The position numbers were made by a program, and so were the translations under genes. From Hesseltinella vesiculosa (taxonomy: Eukaryota; Mucoromycota; Mucoromycetes; Mucorales; Cunninghamellaceae), in NCBI GenBank assembly GCA_002104935.1, contig MCGT01000018.1:421701-485700 (forward strand): 64,000 nt of DNA, given 5' to 3'. Below are positions 35,343-46,767 of this stretch, in pieces. Position 1 is the first letter of the stretch, and every line of letters begins with the position of its first letter. The notes under the pieces are model-generated. The model was given only the letters and a program-made list of their open reading frames with translations, had not been told where the DNA came from and searched no databases.

Positions 35343-38274
35343 TCAAAAGACACTGTCGACCCCATCAAAGATTTCCGAGGTGGGGGTGGGAGGGGAACGT
35401 AGAAAAGTCTTGGTGAAGGAAGCTTTACGGAGGTGTTGTTGTTTTCGTGAGCGGCGTTTGGGTTTGGCTGAGGCCGGAGGAGGGGAGGCACGGTGGCCAG
35501 GTATCGATGGCTGACGCAAGGGGAAGGAAGCGTGGATCTTTCGGTTGGGCCATTCTTGTCCAAATACTCGTACATGTCGTTCACACCGAGGGCAGCGTTG
35601 GGGATTCCAGTCAGTAAAAGCAGCACTGGGGCTCCAAGTCCAGGTGGCCAGTTCATTGGCGACCTGTACATCTGCAGCTGCCGAGGTATCAGTGACCTGG
35701 TCATCCTTCAACGGTCGTTCACAAATGGTGCATCGAAGGGCGTCGTCTAAAGTGGCCTCCAAGACCCGTTTGTACTGTGGATGTGAAGAGGCACGTGTGG
35801 TAGGGGATGCTTTGGGGGGCTGGTCCTCGAGTGAGTCAGACGTGCTGGAGGAGAGGGGGTCGGTCAGGTCGTCAGGGGACGCAGGCGCTGGCTTTTCCTC
35901 ATCGTCTTCCGAGCTACACACGGACGACAGATCCGATACATCATCCAAAAAATCGTCGTCATTGGACGACTGGGCGGCTTTGGCCTTGGCAGCGGCCTTG
36001 TGTTTTTGTGAAGGCTTGTGGTTATGACCAGAGGGTTCTCTTTTGATGGCGAGAGGGGGGTGCGACAGAGAGCGGTCTAGTAAAGGGGACAGGCCGACGG
36101 CCGAGTCGGGATGGTCCAGGCTAAAGGTGGTGCGATCGACATCGGTTTTGATGGCAGCCGTAAAATGAGGTGGGTGATTGGGTGGGTGGACGGGCTGGAC
36201 AACGACGGTGAGGGCTGCAGGAGCATCTTGAGGTTCTTGTTTTGCGTTGAAATGGAGGTATTCGGCATCCAGGACGGCATCACAGAGCAAATCCAACGGA
36301 CTGTGGGAGATAGAGGACGAGCGGGAGGATGCAGAGTCTGGCTGTTGCTTGGTATCATTGTCATCGTTGCATAGAAAGTGAATGCTCATGACCTGGCGGC
36401 GTTCCTCTTCTTCTTGGAGGTGAGGTGGTGGCGAGGAATCCTGTTTTGTGGCAGGTGGTGGAGCAGAAGAGGAGAGGCGAGGTTGAAAAGATTTGGCCAG
36501 TGGTGATCCTGTCATTTTTGCCGGCATATCGCCTCCTTCATCCGTCTCATTCATGGGTGATCCGATCAATTGTTCCAAATCGATCTGGCCAACGCATGGC
36601 ATCGACGACCGTTTGCGATGTCGTTTTAATTCCGCAGCACCTTTTTTTAAGAGACAGTCAGAATCCTTGCATCGTCGTTTTTCATTCATCGTTTTCTCAC
36701 CTGCTGAGTGTTTTCGTTTTCTTGCATTCGATTGTACTGGTGGACTAAGAGCCGGATCTTGTGGCGTAAAAAAGCCTTGCTGGTTCCTGGCATTCCGAAA
36801 AAAAGAAAAAGAAATGAGCGACAGTCTTGACCAAGCTCATTGACATACTCTTCACAGGTGCCACATCGACAGTCACAGTTGTTTTCACCAAAGTAATGTC
36901 TTCCATAAAATGCCGTCAATTCGTCACCACATTTGATGTTCTTCAGGGCTTGGAATGATACGGAGTTGGGTCCCACAGCAACAAACTACAAATAAAATTG
37001 AGCCCCTCATCTGCATGCACATCATCACCTATCATTTCCCTCTTTCCCCCCTCGCTTGCAGCTTTCTTATTTTTCCATTTTTTTTCTCACTCACCTTGGC
37101 ATTCGGATCACAGTCATGCTAAATTAAAAAAAAAAAAAAGTCAGTTGACGGATGATAGGTTCAGACTTCCTTACGTTGACAAATCGAGCAGGGCCAAGAA
37201 ACAGGCAATTCGACTGGCGGGTAGAAGACCATAGCACGCTGATATCATGATTCCCTTTTTGCAAGTCCTTCTCTTGTCCTGGGGCCAAGTGGGCAATGGC
37301 ACCAGTGCAAAACGGAAGCGGATCACCAGCCGAGCAGTCCTTGGTCACAATCACACAAGCTTCTACCCGTCGGCCAGCTCCTCCATAGCGTCTTGTATCG
37401 GCGATTTCAAAACCAGCACTTGGAAGGTACCTGGGTTGAGTGTCATCAATGGCGGTGAGATCAATGCCTGTCTCTTCCTTTTTTGATCACTTACAAGTTC
37501 AGGTATCGTTTCATATGCTGCAGGAATTCTTGTTGGTGCCTTGATGGCTTGCTTGATAGAAAATGCCTAAAGTAATCCATCCTAAAATAAGACAAATAAA
37601 TAAAAACGGTGAGAATGCACCGAACAAAAACAATATTTTTTTTGTCGATCGTCCTTTCTGTTCTCTGCCTATTTTACGACCCCACCTCTCTCTCTCATCC
37701 CTGCTGTCCCTATCTCTCTGTCACCAAACGACGGACGCATCGGTCCAGTCCAACAGCTCTCATAACAAATGGTCAAAAAAAAAAAAATAAAAGAGTTCCG
37801 CCTTGTGACACACTTCAATCGAAGGTTACACTTTGTCATCCTGTTGTCCGCTATTAAAAAATAAAAGGTTGGTAATGGTCCTATTCTGGAGTAAGTGTTG
37901 CTTACCTTTGCACTTCAATAAACCTTGAAGCCATGGGATCATCCAAGGGCTATCACTCCGGCCGTATCTCTCACTCCCTCTCTCCATCGCTTATCTTTCC
38001 ATTCTTTTCTTTCCAGCCAAGGTCCTCGCCAGAATAATATAAAAAAAACGCCATCGATGGTTTCCCACACTTACTTCAAGAGTTCCTTCACAGCAGTTTC
38101 AGTCTTGCCAGTCGTCAAGACTTGATCTTGAATGACTTTTAACACCTTGTCCGATCGAATTCTTGGCCGCCGATGATCTCCATTGAGCTTCGCTGTGTCG
38201 AACCACAAAAACTGAGAATCCAAAAAGATGTCACTGAGTAAATCGTCAAACTTGGAGAGTAAACAAAAGTCCAT
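35343..38274 (-). CDS. SET9: Histone H4-K20 methyltransferase, SET9/SUV4-20 family
   Basis: Nine exons (38075-38274, 37906-37949, 37832-37850, 37495-37581, 37175-37430, 37095-37118, 36849-36985, 36701-36786, 35343-36640) keep the frame and give 716 residues. The family landmarks appear in order: LSKFDDLLSDIFLDSQFLW at the N-terminus, HMKRYLNLYLPSAGFEI, DISVLWSSTRQSNCLFLGPA, ARFVNHDCDPNAKF (SET NHxC), ELTAFYGRHYFGENN, and a post-SET zinc site CDCRCGTCEENQQGFF. It methylates H4 lysine 20 in chromatin. The long C-terminal half is disordered and acidic/serine-rich, with an extra zinc-like cluster (CTIC ... CPRCERH) near its end. Exons of 19 and 24 nt are inferred; the 19-nt exon with its GTGTAA donor is the weakest call. 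Confidence 0.85.
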
Positions 38275-40200
38275 AAAAATATAACAATACTGAAAAGTAC
38301 CCTTGATTCGTATTAAAAGATAAAAAAAAAATAAAGAGGAAGAAAGGCAGGCAAAAAAAGGGAAAATGAGGAATCACAGGAAAAAAAAAAAAAGATCACA
38401 TAAATGGGGGGGATAATATGTCCAGGCTGGAGAGTGAGGGGGAATATAACGTCTGTTGTGATCCAACTATTCAATGAAGAAGAGCCATGAACGAAAAAGA
38501 GAGATGGGAAAAAAAAGAAAAAAAAAAAGAGAAAGAAAAGGCTCTCACACGCACATGGTTTTTTTATTTTCGGTTTTTTTTTTTTACCAGCCCAGCCTCG
38601 CATGTGATTCGTGCAATTTTGTTCAGCGGCGCCATTGACCCAAATCTTGCAAGAAAAAGGGAAAATTGGACCAAACCTTGGTTCAATGTCAACAACTACC
38701 TACGTTTTGATTGGTCCAAACGTTAGCAAGCACACGCTGAGGTTCCACATTTTCCAATTTGTTGTTGAAATCATTGCTTTTCACAGCCAATAGGAGTTTG
38801 AAAAATGAAAGTGATTCCTCCCCTTTTTCCAGTCAGGGCAAGCCAAGTCTCTTTTTCCACCCCGCCCTTTTCTCCCTCACTCTCTGCACCTACCCACTCA
38901 AGCTTTTACCCACACCGTATACCCAATGAAGAAACATGATCACTGCGAAAAGAAGTAATAAAAAATATAAAAAAGCCTCAGGGATGAGACAAAAACACTC
39001 CATATGTAAGGGGTAAGCCTTGCTTTTTGTTTTGTTTTGACATTTGGCCAAATCCGGTAAACCCCACTCGATCAAGTTCGTTTTTTATTTTCATACTGTG
39101 TGCCTCGATCAAAAGAGATCCGCCCACTCCTATAAATACAACGTCTTTTCGCCGTGTTTGCCACATCATCATAAACAACGGCCTCGGTCATTGACCTTCC
39201 GTTTTTTTTCTGCCTTTGCACCCGAAGCCGATCCGAAACACGTACTGCATTGAAAACCTAAAGAAATCTGGGAAGGTCAAAACAAAGTTGGATGACATAA
39301 AACTTGGTTCAGTTTCTTTTCACCTTTGCTTTTTTTTCCCTGTGATCATACTTTGTGAATCTTTGACCCACATGGGTAAGTTCTAACATGAAAACGCTAG
39401 GTCGTGTCGAACTGACTCGATTTGGTTCTCTCGGCTGCATCGCCTTCAGGGGGGCTAAAATTGTGCACTGTGCAACCATCCATTAAATGAATGGTCTCGT
39501 TTTGACTGCTCCTCGTGCACCAAAAATATTTGTTTGATAACGACATTCTCGGTGGTTGGCAGTATACTTGGACACTCTGGCGTTTTCCGCAAAAAAATAA
39601 AGTGAATGGGGCATTTTCCAAAGGGTACCTACGGAGTTTCAAAGCTGTGTCTCTTTGCTGAATCAGGACAAGAGTAGGTTTCCATCGTTTGGTTACAGTA
39701 ATAAAATGAGTGTACTCTACTATATAGCACATGAAAATTATAAAAAAAAGAGATGTCAAGCACCATTTTATACCGGCCTCGAAAAACCGCTCGAAAGGAT
39801 GCAGCAGTACCTGATTAGCATTTCAACCGTCAGAAAAGAAAAAGATTGGCTTTTTTATCCTAATTTGTCATCACTCTTTTCTTTCATATCAGAACAGCCT
39901 GCATGTGGTATCATGACCACACCTCATCAAGCATATCATGACTTCACAAAGGGTAAAAACTCATCTACCACTCTAAACTTGGAGACGTTGGGGGCAATCG
40001 GCCTACTCAGCAGTCGCATGGTACACTCTTGGGCACAAGCGATGTCAAAATAGAACTTGGAAATTTACAGTATGGTGTCACCTAGCTCCACTGTCCTGAA
40101 ACATGGGGTTTAAGGTGTAGGGTTTATAGCCTGGCAAAGTGCCAGTCTGAAAAAAAAAGAGCACAGGTTCCTGAGTGATTGCGTCCTCTTTTTTTTATTG

Positions 40201-40878
40201 CTAAACTTGATTTTGCTCCAAAGGTTGGCTGCTCTGGGATGGCAGCTGGTTTGGCAAAGCAGATCCATACTTTTCTTGAAATGACAGGAGGACGGATCTG
40301 GCTTCGTTCAGCTTTTCTCCACTCGCCGATTGCTTGTGTGATGGTTTATATCCTCCATCAGATAGCTGAGACTTTCCGAAACGTTACCAAATGACGTAAC
40401 TTGACCTACAAAGACATCTCTGGCCAATTGGTATAGTTGCTGCATGGTTGGGTCTTGACTCAGAGGATCACCAGCAAGCGGCCGATGGTTCCTGGATAAA
40501 AAGCTGACAGGGCCCCAAGCAGCGGCAAAGGGAGTCTGAAGGCGGTTGCTGGCAGATTCAGCGTCGAGGGTATAGCAAGTATCGGCGCAAATCTCTTTCG
40601 GTGTTCGTGCATAAAGGGATGGCGTAAGGATGGCTTGCAGTGTGAAGAGATGTCGTACGTAATGTTGGAGGTAGCGATGATGAGGACGACAGGGATGGCA
40701 TTCAGCTCAGCGTAGATTTGTTGGCAAAAGAAAAGGAGGCAACGTGAAGCATGAACTCCGTGTCGACCCTATTCTGAACTTCCAACAGAACAGGAGGCAG
40801 GCTGCTATCCATGGGCTTGTAGATCACGTCTGCAATATTTCGCGTTCCTGTTTGCATTGGCCATGGTTGGAAGGATCC
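40201..40878 (-). pseudogene. Frameshifted remnant of an EVQ-motif (possible PD-(D/E)XK-like) gene
   Basis: On the minus strand, after an AACAG acceptor near 40878, three coding-like blocks follow in different frames. The first has SSLPPVLLEVQNRVDTEFML and the second CQQIYAELNAIPVVLIIATS with LRHPFMHEHR. A long block has DPTMQQLYQLARDVF and SESLSYLMEDI, then a shifted frame with EKLNEARSVLLSFQEKYG ending at a stop at 40201-40203. The PVLLEVQ strand recalls abundant Mucorales proteins with a PVLIEVQ motif that I associate with a nuclease-like fold. At least three frame changes show decay. Confidence 0.4.
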
Positions 40879-41494
40879 TGTTTTTTTTTAAAAAAAAAAA
40901 AAAAATAGAACCAAAATGAATAAAGGAGACAGCAAACACTGTACACTCCAAGGTCTCTTACGAAACAGGACTTCCGTAATAAGATTAACAATTGAAGGCT
41001 CTTGCAATAAACGCCTCTACATGAGACCGTTGCCCGGTAAGCGATTCACTGGTAATTCGAAGATGGAAAGGTCTGTCGTTTGTTCCGCCATGAGTGAAAA
41101 GAAAGATGGTCAAACATTTTTATTCAAGACTAAATATTCAGCCATTTTTTTCTACAATTGAAAGATTCATTCGACATGAAAATACAGATGGAAACAACAA
41201 CTTTCCTCTAACTGAACCCCATCCACGCTTGAGTCAACCTCTGCAGCAGCACCACTTGTTCATTTTTCTGAATGCGAAAGTAAGCGGGCCTTGATCGAGT
41301 TTGAAGACCGGAAGTGCTGGCATCGTACTTGCATCCCTGTCGAAACAAGGCTACCGATCAGCGTACTGAGATGCTGTTACTCTTATTTTTTTTCATGAAC
41401 CCTGTCATTGCGCATTGACTTTAACTCCAAAACTCTCTCGCTCTTGTCGAAATCAATCAAGACAAGTATGTGCCAGAAGTCCCTCATTCAGTAA

Positions 41495-41740
41495 TCAAAC
41501 AGCCGTGTCAACGGTAAAGAAGTCAAGGTTTTACCAGTCAAACGTTTAAACGGGTCTATCGTCAATTATCCTCAACAAACAATTACCTTCCCCCCATCGC
41601 CAGCAGCGTCTTCATCTTCTATGCAAATACCCATGCCTGTAGCATCCTCCCCTGTACCAGCGTCAGCACCAATACCAACATCACCTCCTGTACCCATACC
41701 AGCACAAACACCTGTGTCAGGACCTGCATCATCAATGTAA
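41495..41740 (+). pseudogene. Pro/Ser/Ala-rich coding fragment
   Basis: An 81-codon open frame after a TAA reads VKVLPVKRLNG and then low-complexity Pro/Ser/Ala sequence (VPASAPIPTSPPVPIPAQTP) to a TAA at 41738-41740. There is no good start codon. Imperfect GTACC(A/C) repeats underlie it. It may be the end of a decayed transposon gene. Confidence 0.25.
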
Positions 41741-42386
41741 TCTGTGCAGGTACGAGCGCCTCATACATCTTCGTCATCTCCTGAACGAACTCCCTTAATG
41801 ACTCGCTCTGTAGCTCTGGACCCTGTGCAAGTGAAGTTTAACTCATGGTCCAACGAAATTTACGTGACCTTGATTGCATGATTGAATCTTACGAAAAAAA
41901 AATAAATCGAGGAATTACGAAAAAAAAAAAAACGTAAAACTTTGAGCGAACTGATGTTCGAACGATTTTTCTCATGCTCACACTGTATGAATAGCTGCAT
42001 TTACTACTTTTTCTTTTGTGTGTTTCCATTCTTCTTTTCTTCACTCCTTTTTTTCCATTTTTGCTGAAAGTACGAGCCAATCAAAATGACGGCAAGTGTA
42101 GCCCTTGAAAAAAGAAGTCGTGCTTTCACGATTGCAAAAGAAACGCCAGTTGAAGGAGAGCTGGCAGTGTAAAAACGACCTGCGGACGGGCTCCTCGTAG
42201 GAAAAGAAAAATGGGCTTCAATTCAACACATTGGTTTCAAAGTAATGCAAACTCCAGCGCAAGTATTCAGCATATTTTTGTTTTTTTTTTAAACGCATCC
42301 GATCGATTTCAATTTCGCGTTCAACTGCCTCAAGGCTCCTTTTCAACAAGATGCTGCTTGATGTTGGCACGGGGGACGGAGATACT

Positions 42387-42516
42387 GTGGGTGGGGTGGT
42401 TGAGGCAACAGGGTTTCCATCGGTGGGTGGGATGGTTGAGGCAGCAGGGTTTCCATCGGTGGGTGGGATGGGCGAGGTATCAGAGTTGCCATCGGTGGGT
42501 GGGGTAGGTGAGGCAG
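42387..42516. repeat. 36-bp minisatellite, 3.6 copies
   Basis: Units begin at 42387, 42423, 42459 and 42495 (partial) with an exact 36-base period. Each starts GTGGGTGGG(A/G)T and ends TTTCCATCG or TTGCCATCG. In one plus-strand frame they encode a 12-residue repeat of the GFPSVGGMVEAA type, but no start or supporting gene was found. Confidence 0.9.
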
Positions 42517-43306
42517 TGCAAGAACAAAGGCTTGATTGCGTTCGAGGGATTGGTATATTTACAAGAGAACGATCCTAAAATAAATAAACAAGAGATCCCA
42601 TAAAAGATATTGCACAGTGGTCATGGTAACTTACAAAAAGTATGGGGGCTTGATTCTTCCGTTGTACTGGGCGTACAATCACAAAAGGTAAAAGTTGGCA
42701 AATGGAGTTTTTGCCTTCTCCGTAAAGAAAGTAAAAGTTTGCAGCATAAATGTTCGAATGAAAGTGCAAGTGGGCAAATCTATTCCAAAGGTTATCAATT
42801 TAGCCGTTCTCTTTTCCTTGCTATGAATATCCGGCTTCTTCCTCAGGGATCGATTCTTTCACTGCTTTTTCCTCGATTGCCCTGTAAAGTGCAAGACGTC
42901 TGCTGAAAAAACGCGATTCCTTGCGATCTCTGCGCCATGCCGTTCCATAGGACTGTTCCAAGGACCTGCCGGAAGGACCTCCAGAGATACCAGATGCATC
43001 ATAACGTCTGATTGGCCTGTTCTGATCAACCAAATCATTGATTGAGACTCAGATGAGACGACTTCCAGTTTCAAGGTATTTTGTCAGTATTTTTGAGACC
43101 CGTCTCAGGCTTCAGATACTGAAAGCATTGCACGTGACTCTCTCTCCGCATTTGAATACTTTTCTTACTGCTATTGGGAAAGAAACTTTATTTCTTTTTT
43201 TTTTTTTTTACAATATCAACAGGTTGAGGTGATGTACAGCCAAGAGGAATGGTAATGCTACAGGTTTGGAGATGGGGATGGAAGAGCTATATTTTTGTCC
43301 AGCAAT

Positions 43307-44142
43307 TCAAGCTTTCTGGCCATTCAGTTCAGCCCAGGCTTTCACAGCGCCGGTAACATAGTTTTGCACCTTGCACTTTTTCTGGGTTACGGTCACATGA
43401 CCAGGCACCTTGTTGTCGAGAGCTTGATACGCCGAGAATTGCAAGGTAAAGAAGTCGAGTTGACAGCTGCCGAAGCTCCAGCCTTGATCATCCACACGGA
43501 CACAGCCGTTGTGGACTTTACCATCGGGAAGCTTGAGACCGTCGAGTTCTTTCACGTATAGAGTTGTTCCGCGTTTGAGGTCATTGGAGGCAACACTGAC
43601 CCATGGCACCAAGGAGTTGTCATTTGATCCAACGCCGTAGGGGCTATTTTTGCGGTCGACCACTTGAAACTGATTCTTGCTGTTGCCTAAATTGACCATG
43701 ATTCCATTCTGAAGGAGTCCAGTTCCTTCCATTTGAAATTTCTTAAATTGAAAAAAATAAAAAAAAAAACGCTCATGAGATCTCTTTGTGACACTTTTTT
43801 TATTTCTCACCTCATAGGTGTATTTCGACACCTTGGCAATCGTCTTGCCATTGTCAGATTTGAGTTGTTGCGTCTTTGGGCCATTCAGTGACACCACTTG
43901 GCCATTGTTCAACATGTCCTTGTCACCTTGTTTAGGGATCCAGTAACTAATCATCGAATGAAAAAAAAAAAAAGGCAGCGTCAGCAGCAGCGCTATTTCA
44001 ATTTTTTCACGGCTGCATTGGCTTACAAGGTGAGAATGGCGTGTTTGTAGCAACCCTTCATTCCACGGGGTTCAATGGGAGCAGCATTCGAAGCAATGAT
44101 CAACAGTGTGGTTATGAAAAGAGTCAGAGAATACAATTGCAT
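43307..44142 (-). CDS. Secreted double-psi beta-barrel (3D/barwin-like) protein
   Basis: Exons 44027-44142, 43811-43946 and 43307-43741 join in frame to 228 residues. A signal peptide covers about residues 1-21 (hydrophobic SLTLFITTLLIIASNAA), followed by PIEPRG, possibly a pro-segment. The last 110 residues carry SNDNSLVPWVSVASNDLKRG, TTLYVKELDGLKLPDG, then HNGCVRVDDQGWSFGSCQLD. This is the order seen in 3D (Asp-Asp-Asp) and barwin/expansin-type double-psi barrels, where the aspartates bind a polysaccharide or metal. Two cysteines flank the GWSFG segment. A cell-wall or polysaccharide role is inferred; the enzyme activity is unknown. Confidence 0.72.
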
Positions 44143-46767
44143 GTTGCTAGGGTTGTTTTGTACAGAATGACGTGAGGTGAGAACCGTGTTGCTGGATAGA
44201 AAAAAGAGCCGGCTTTTTTGAGGGCGATCTGAGAAAGGGAAATATGGAATTTATACACAGGAATGGGAATGGGTAAGCAATGAAACGGTCAACGTTTTTT
44301 TTTTATGATGCTTGTGTGTTGAGTTCGAGGTGTTGAAAAGCAAGCGAAGGAGCGACTTGAGGGAGTCCTTTTATATTCTGTCGAACGAAATTGGCCAATG
44401 ACCCTGGATTTCCATTCTTGGTAAATCTGTAATTAAATCGAGCAGTAAAACTACACAGCAAAAGTTCATCCCCTTTTTTTAAAACAGCCTCCACGCTTAT
44501 TTTTAAAGTTGTGTAACTTGCTTTTTTGAAATGTCATTCATTAAGCTGTTGATGGTTGTTTCAGCCGTTGGCTCACTGCCTTTTGTTCTGGTGAGCTGTA
44601 AAGTAGTCCAATGAGATGTCAGGTTTAATTAGCAGTGAGCTGCGTGACATGGTCGCACCGCCACATTCCTTGAAGGAGTTCAATTGAAAAAAAAAATTGG
44701 CCAAGCGAGCGCATTGACAACATGTTAGCAAGCTTTTTTAAAGATCCTCAGTCTAATAAATGAAGTCAGCCTAGCCTCCTCATCCTTCTCCAATTTTTTT
44801 TTTATTCAGGATTGACATGGGTGAATGTCAACAAAGGGACCCAGAGCCGGAGACCGCCGTGGCTAAGCATTGTGTGTATTTGTTCTTGACTTTCTTTTTT
44901 TTTTTTTCAGGGCAGTGGAAATCATGGCAGGTCAGTTTAAGATTCACAAGTTTGTTTCCGCTCTGTGTTGCTCCACATGACTCTCTTGGTTGATTTCTTT
45001 GTTCAATTAACACGCATTACGCCTTTTTTTTTATATAACAGGGAGATAGGATGATCGCTTCATTTTTCCTTCTGCTTTTGGTCAAGAGCCTTGACACTGA
45101 AGGGCGTTCCAAGAAATTAGGATTGATGTATTAAAAAGGATGGTCTTGTTGAGCTAGTTGATTTGCCTTGAGAGCGGGCGGCGAAATTTGGCATCGTGTA
45201 CCACTTTCCAAATCCAGCCAGGCACAGAAAGCGCGTGAGCTTGAAAATGAACAGCATAGGCCCGAGCACTGACCTCATTTTAGCATTTACGAAACATGTC
45301 CCATTTTTACGCTCGGTTAGATTATGGCGGTGGGGTAGGAGCTGCCTCCAATCTTGGTTGAGCCTGCGCGAATTTCGTACAGAAGTTTCCTCACACGTTC
45401 AAGTTTGGCTGCCAAACTAGACGATGGTTTGTTGCCACTATCCCAGGATTTTTACAGCTGCCGTGAAGGATGAGTTCTGAAAAAATAAAGACCTGGGTCC
45501 CATTAGTGCCACGCGGCGCCATTGCGTGGAATGCTCCGCCCGTGAGGATTGCTTCCTTATTGATCCGACCTTCATTAGCATTGCACCGTTTTTTTCTTAA
45601 TTTGTGACCTGACTTTTTTTTTTTTTTTTCCCAAAAGGCTCTTCTAGTTGGGTCCCATCCAATGATGAAAGCAGTTGGTTCGGCATTCATCGGCTAATGG
45701 CCATTGGCTATTAAAGTTTAGCGTGGCGTTCATATCTGGTAACAATAGAAACTTTGGAAATCTAAAAAGGCTAAACAAGGGCAAAATTACAGTACTGTAA
45801 AGTAGAGAAAGCGACGATATCAGAAATTCCAGAACGCCATGATAGTTAGCATCAACATCAACATTACATCAACCATGCCTCCATGTCATACACAAATAAA
45901 CCCCTGATTTGGTGGCCAGGCTGACCGTTGCTCCACGATTCATCCCAGACTCACCGGGTCCCACCACGGGCTATCAGCTATGACATCACCACATCAATTA
46001 CATGGCGGTATGATGTTGTTGCTTCAGATCTAGGGCAGGCGTTTTCAGTTTTTTTATTTTTTTCCAAAATTTCATTTTTTCCGCAACCCTCAGGGCCAGA
46101 CATCATAAGCTGTATCTCTACCTGATCACTTGAAAAACCTTGTAAAAATCCTAGTGCAAGAAGGGTTGTGACAATTGCCGTTATAAACTCTTCGGGGAGG
46201 TGCTGAGGGGCATGAGGTAGTGTGGTTTTTTTTTTTTTGATTTTTGATTTTTTCTTCGTCACTACCATTTGGGCGGCTCACTGGCGAAAATGTAGGTCCG
46301 CTTTAACCAGCACAGCCAGCGTCTTGGCTCGCTGTTAACACATTCACCTAGTTGCTACGTGACGAAAGCTACTTCCTCTCTTCCACACGGACCATATCAC
46401 TAGCGTGTGCGGTGAATAGCACAGACCTCGCTGATAATATGATGTCGAAACGGCGCTCCAATATTATACAACTGTGGAAAACTCTGCTCTTGCTTGAGGA
46501 AAACAGAATGTTCAGCGAAAAAAAAAAAAAAAAAAGGGCGCCAATGAAAAGAGGCAAAAAGGGCTTGGAGCCGACGTCGGAACTGGCAAAAAAGGCATGT
46601 TTCTCCGATCGAGAAGAGCATTGATTTTTCTCACTCTTTTTCAAGGTAATGCATGGGTGTCGAGCATCCTTTTTTCTTTGTTTTGTTTCGCTGTCAAACG
46701 AACTTAACAATTAAATATTTTTTTCTCCCGTTGCTGGTTTTTTCATTTTATTTTATTTTTTGACTCG
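44143..46767. other. Intergenic region upstream of glutamate synthase
   Basis: About 2.6 kb in which I see no gene. Short open frames on both strands are broken by homopolymers. The last 200 bases are T-rich and probably include the GLT1 promoter. Confidence 0.45.

Larger units (their letters stand above)
38275..43306. other. Gene-poor region with decayed coding remnants
   Basis: About 5 kb with no intact gene. It holds a frameshifted remnant at 40201-40878 (-), a Pro/Ser-rich fragment at 41495-41740 (+) and a 36-bp minisatellite at 42387-42516. A-runs and T-runs are frequent. No RNA gene was seen. Confidence 0.5.

Noticed and set aside
42351..42578. 75-codon frame through the 36-bp minisatellite as a gene
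   Set aside because: The frame is open only because the unit length is a multiple of three; there is no supporting exon or conserved segment.
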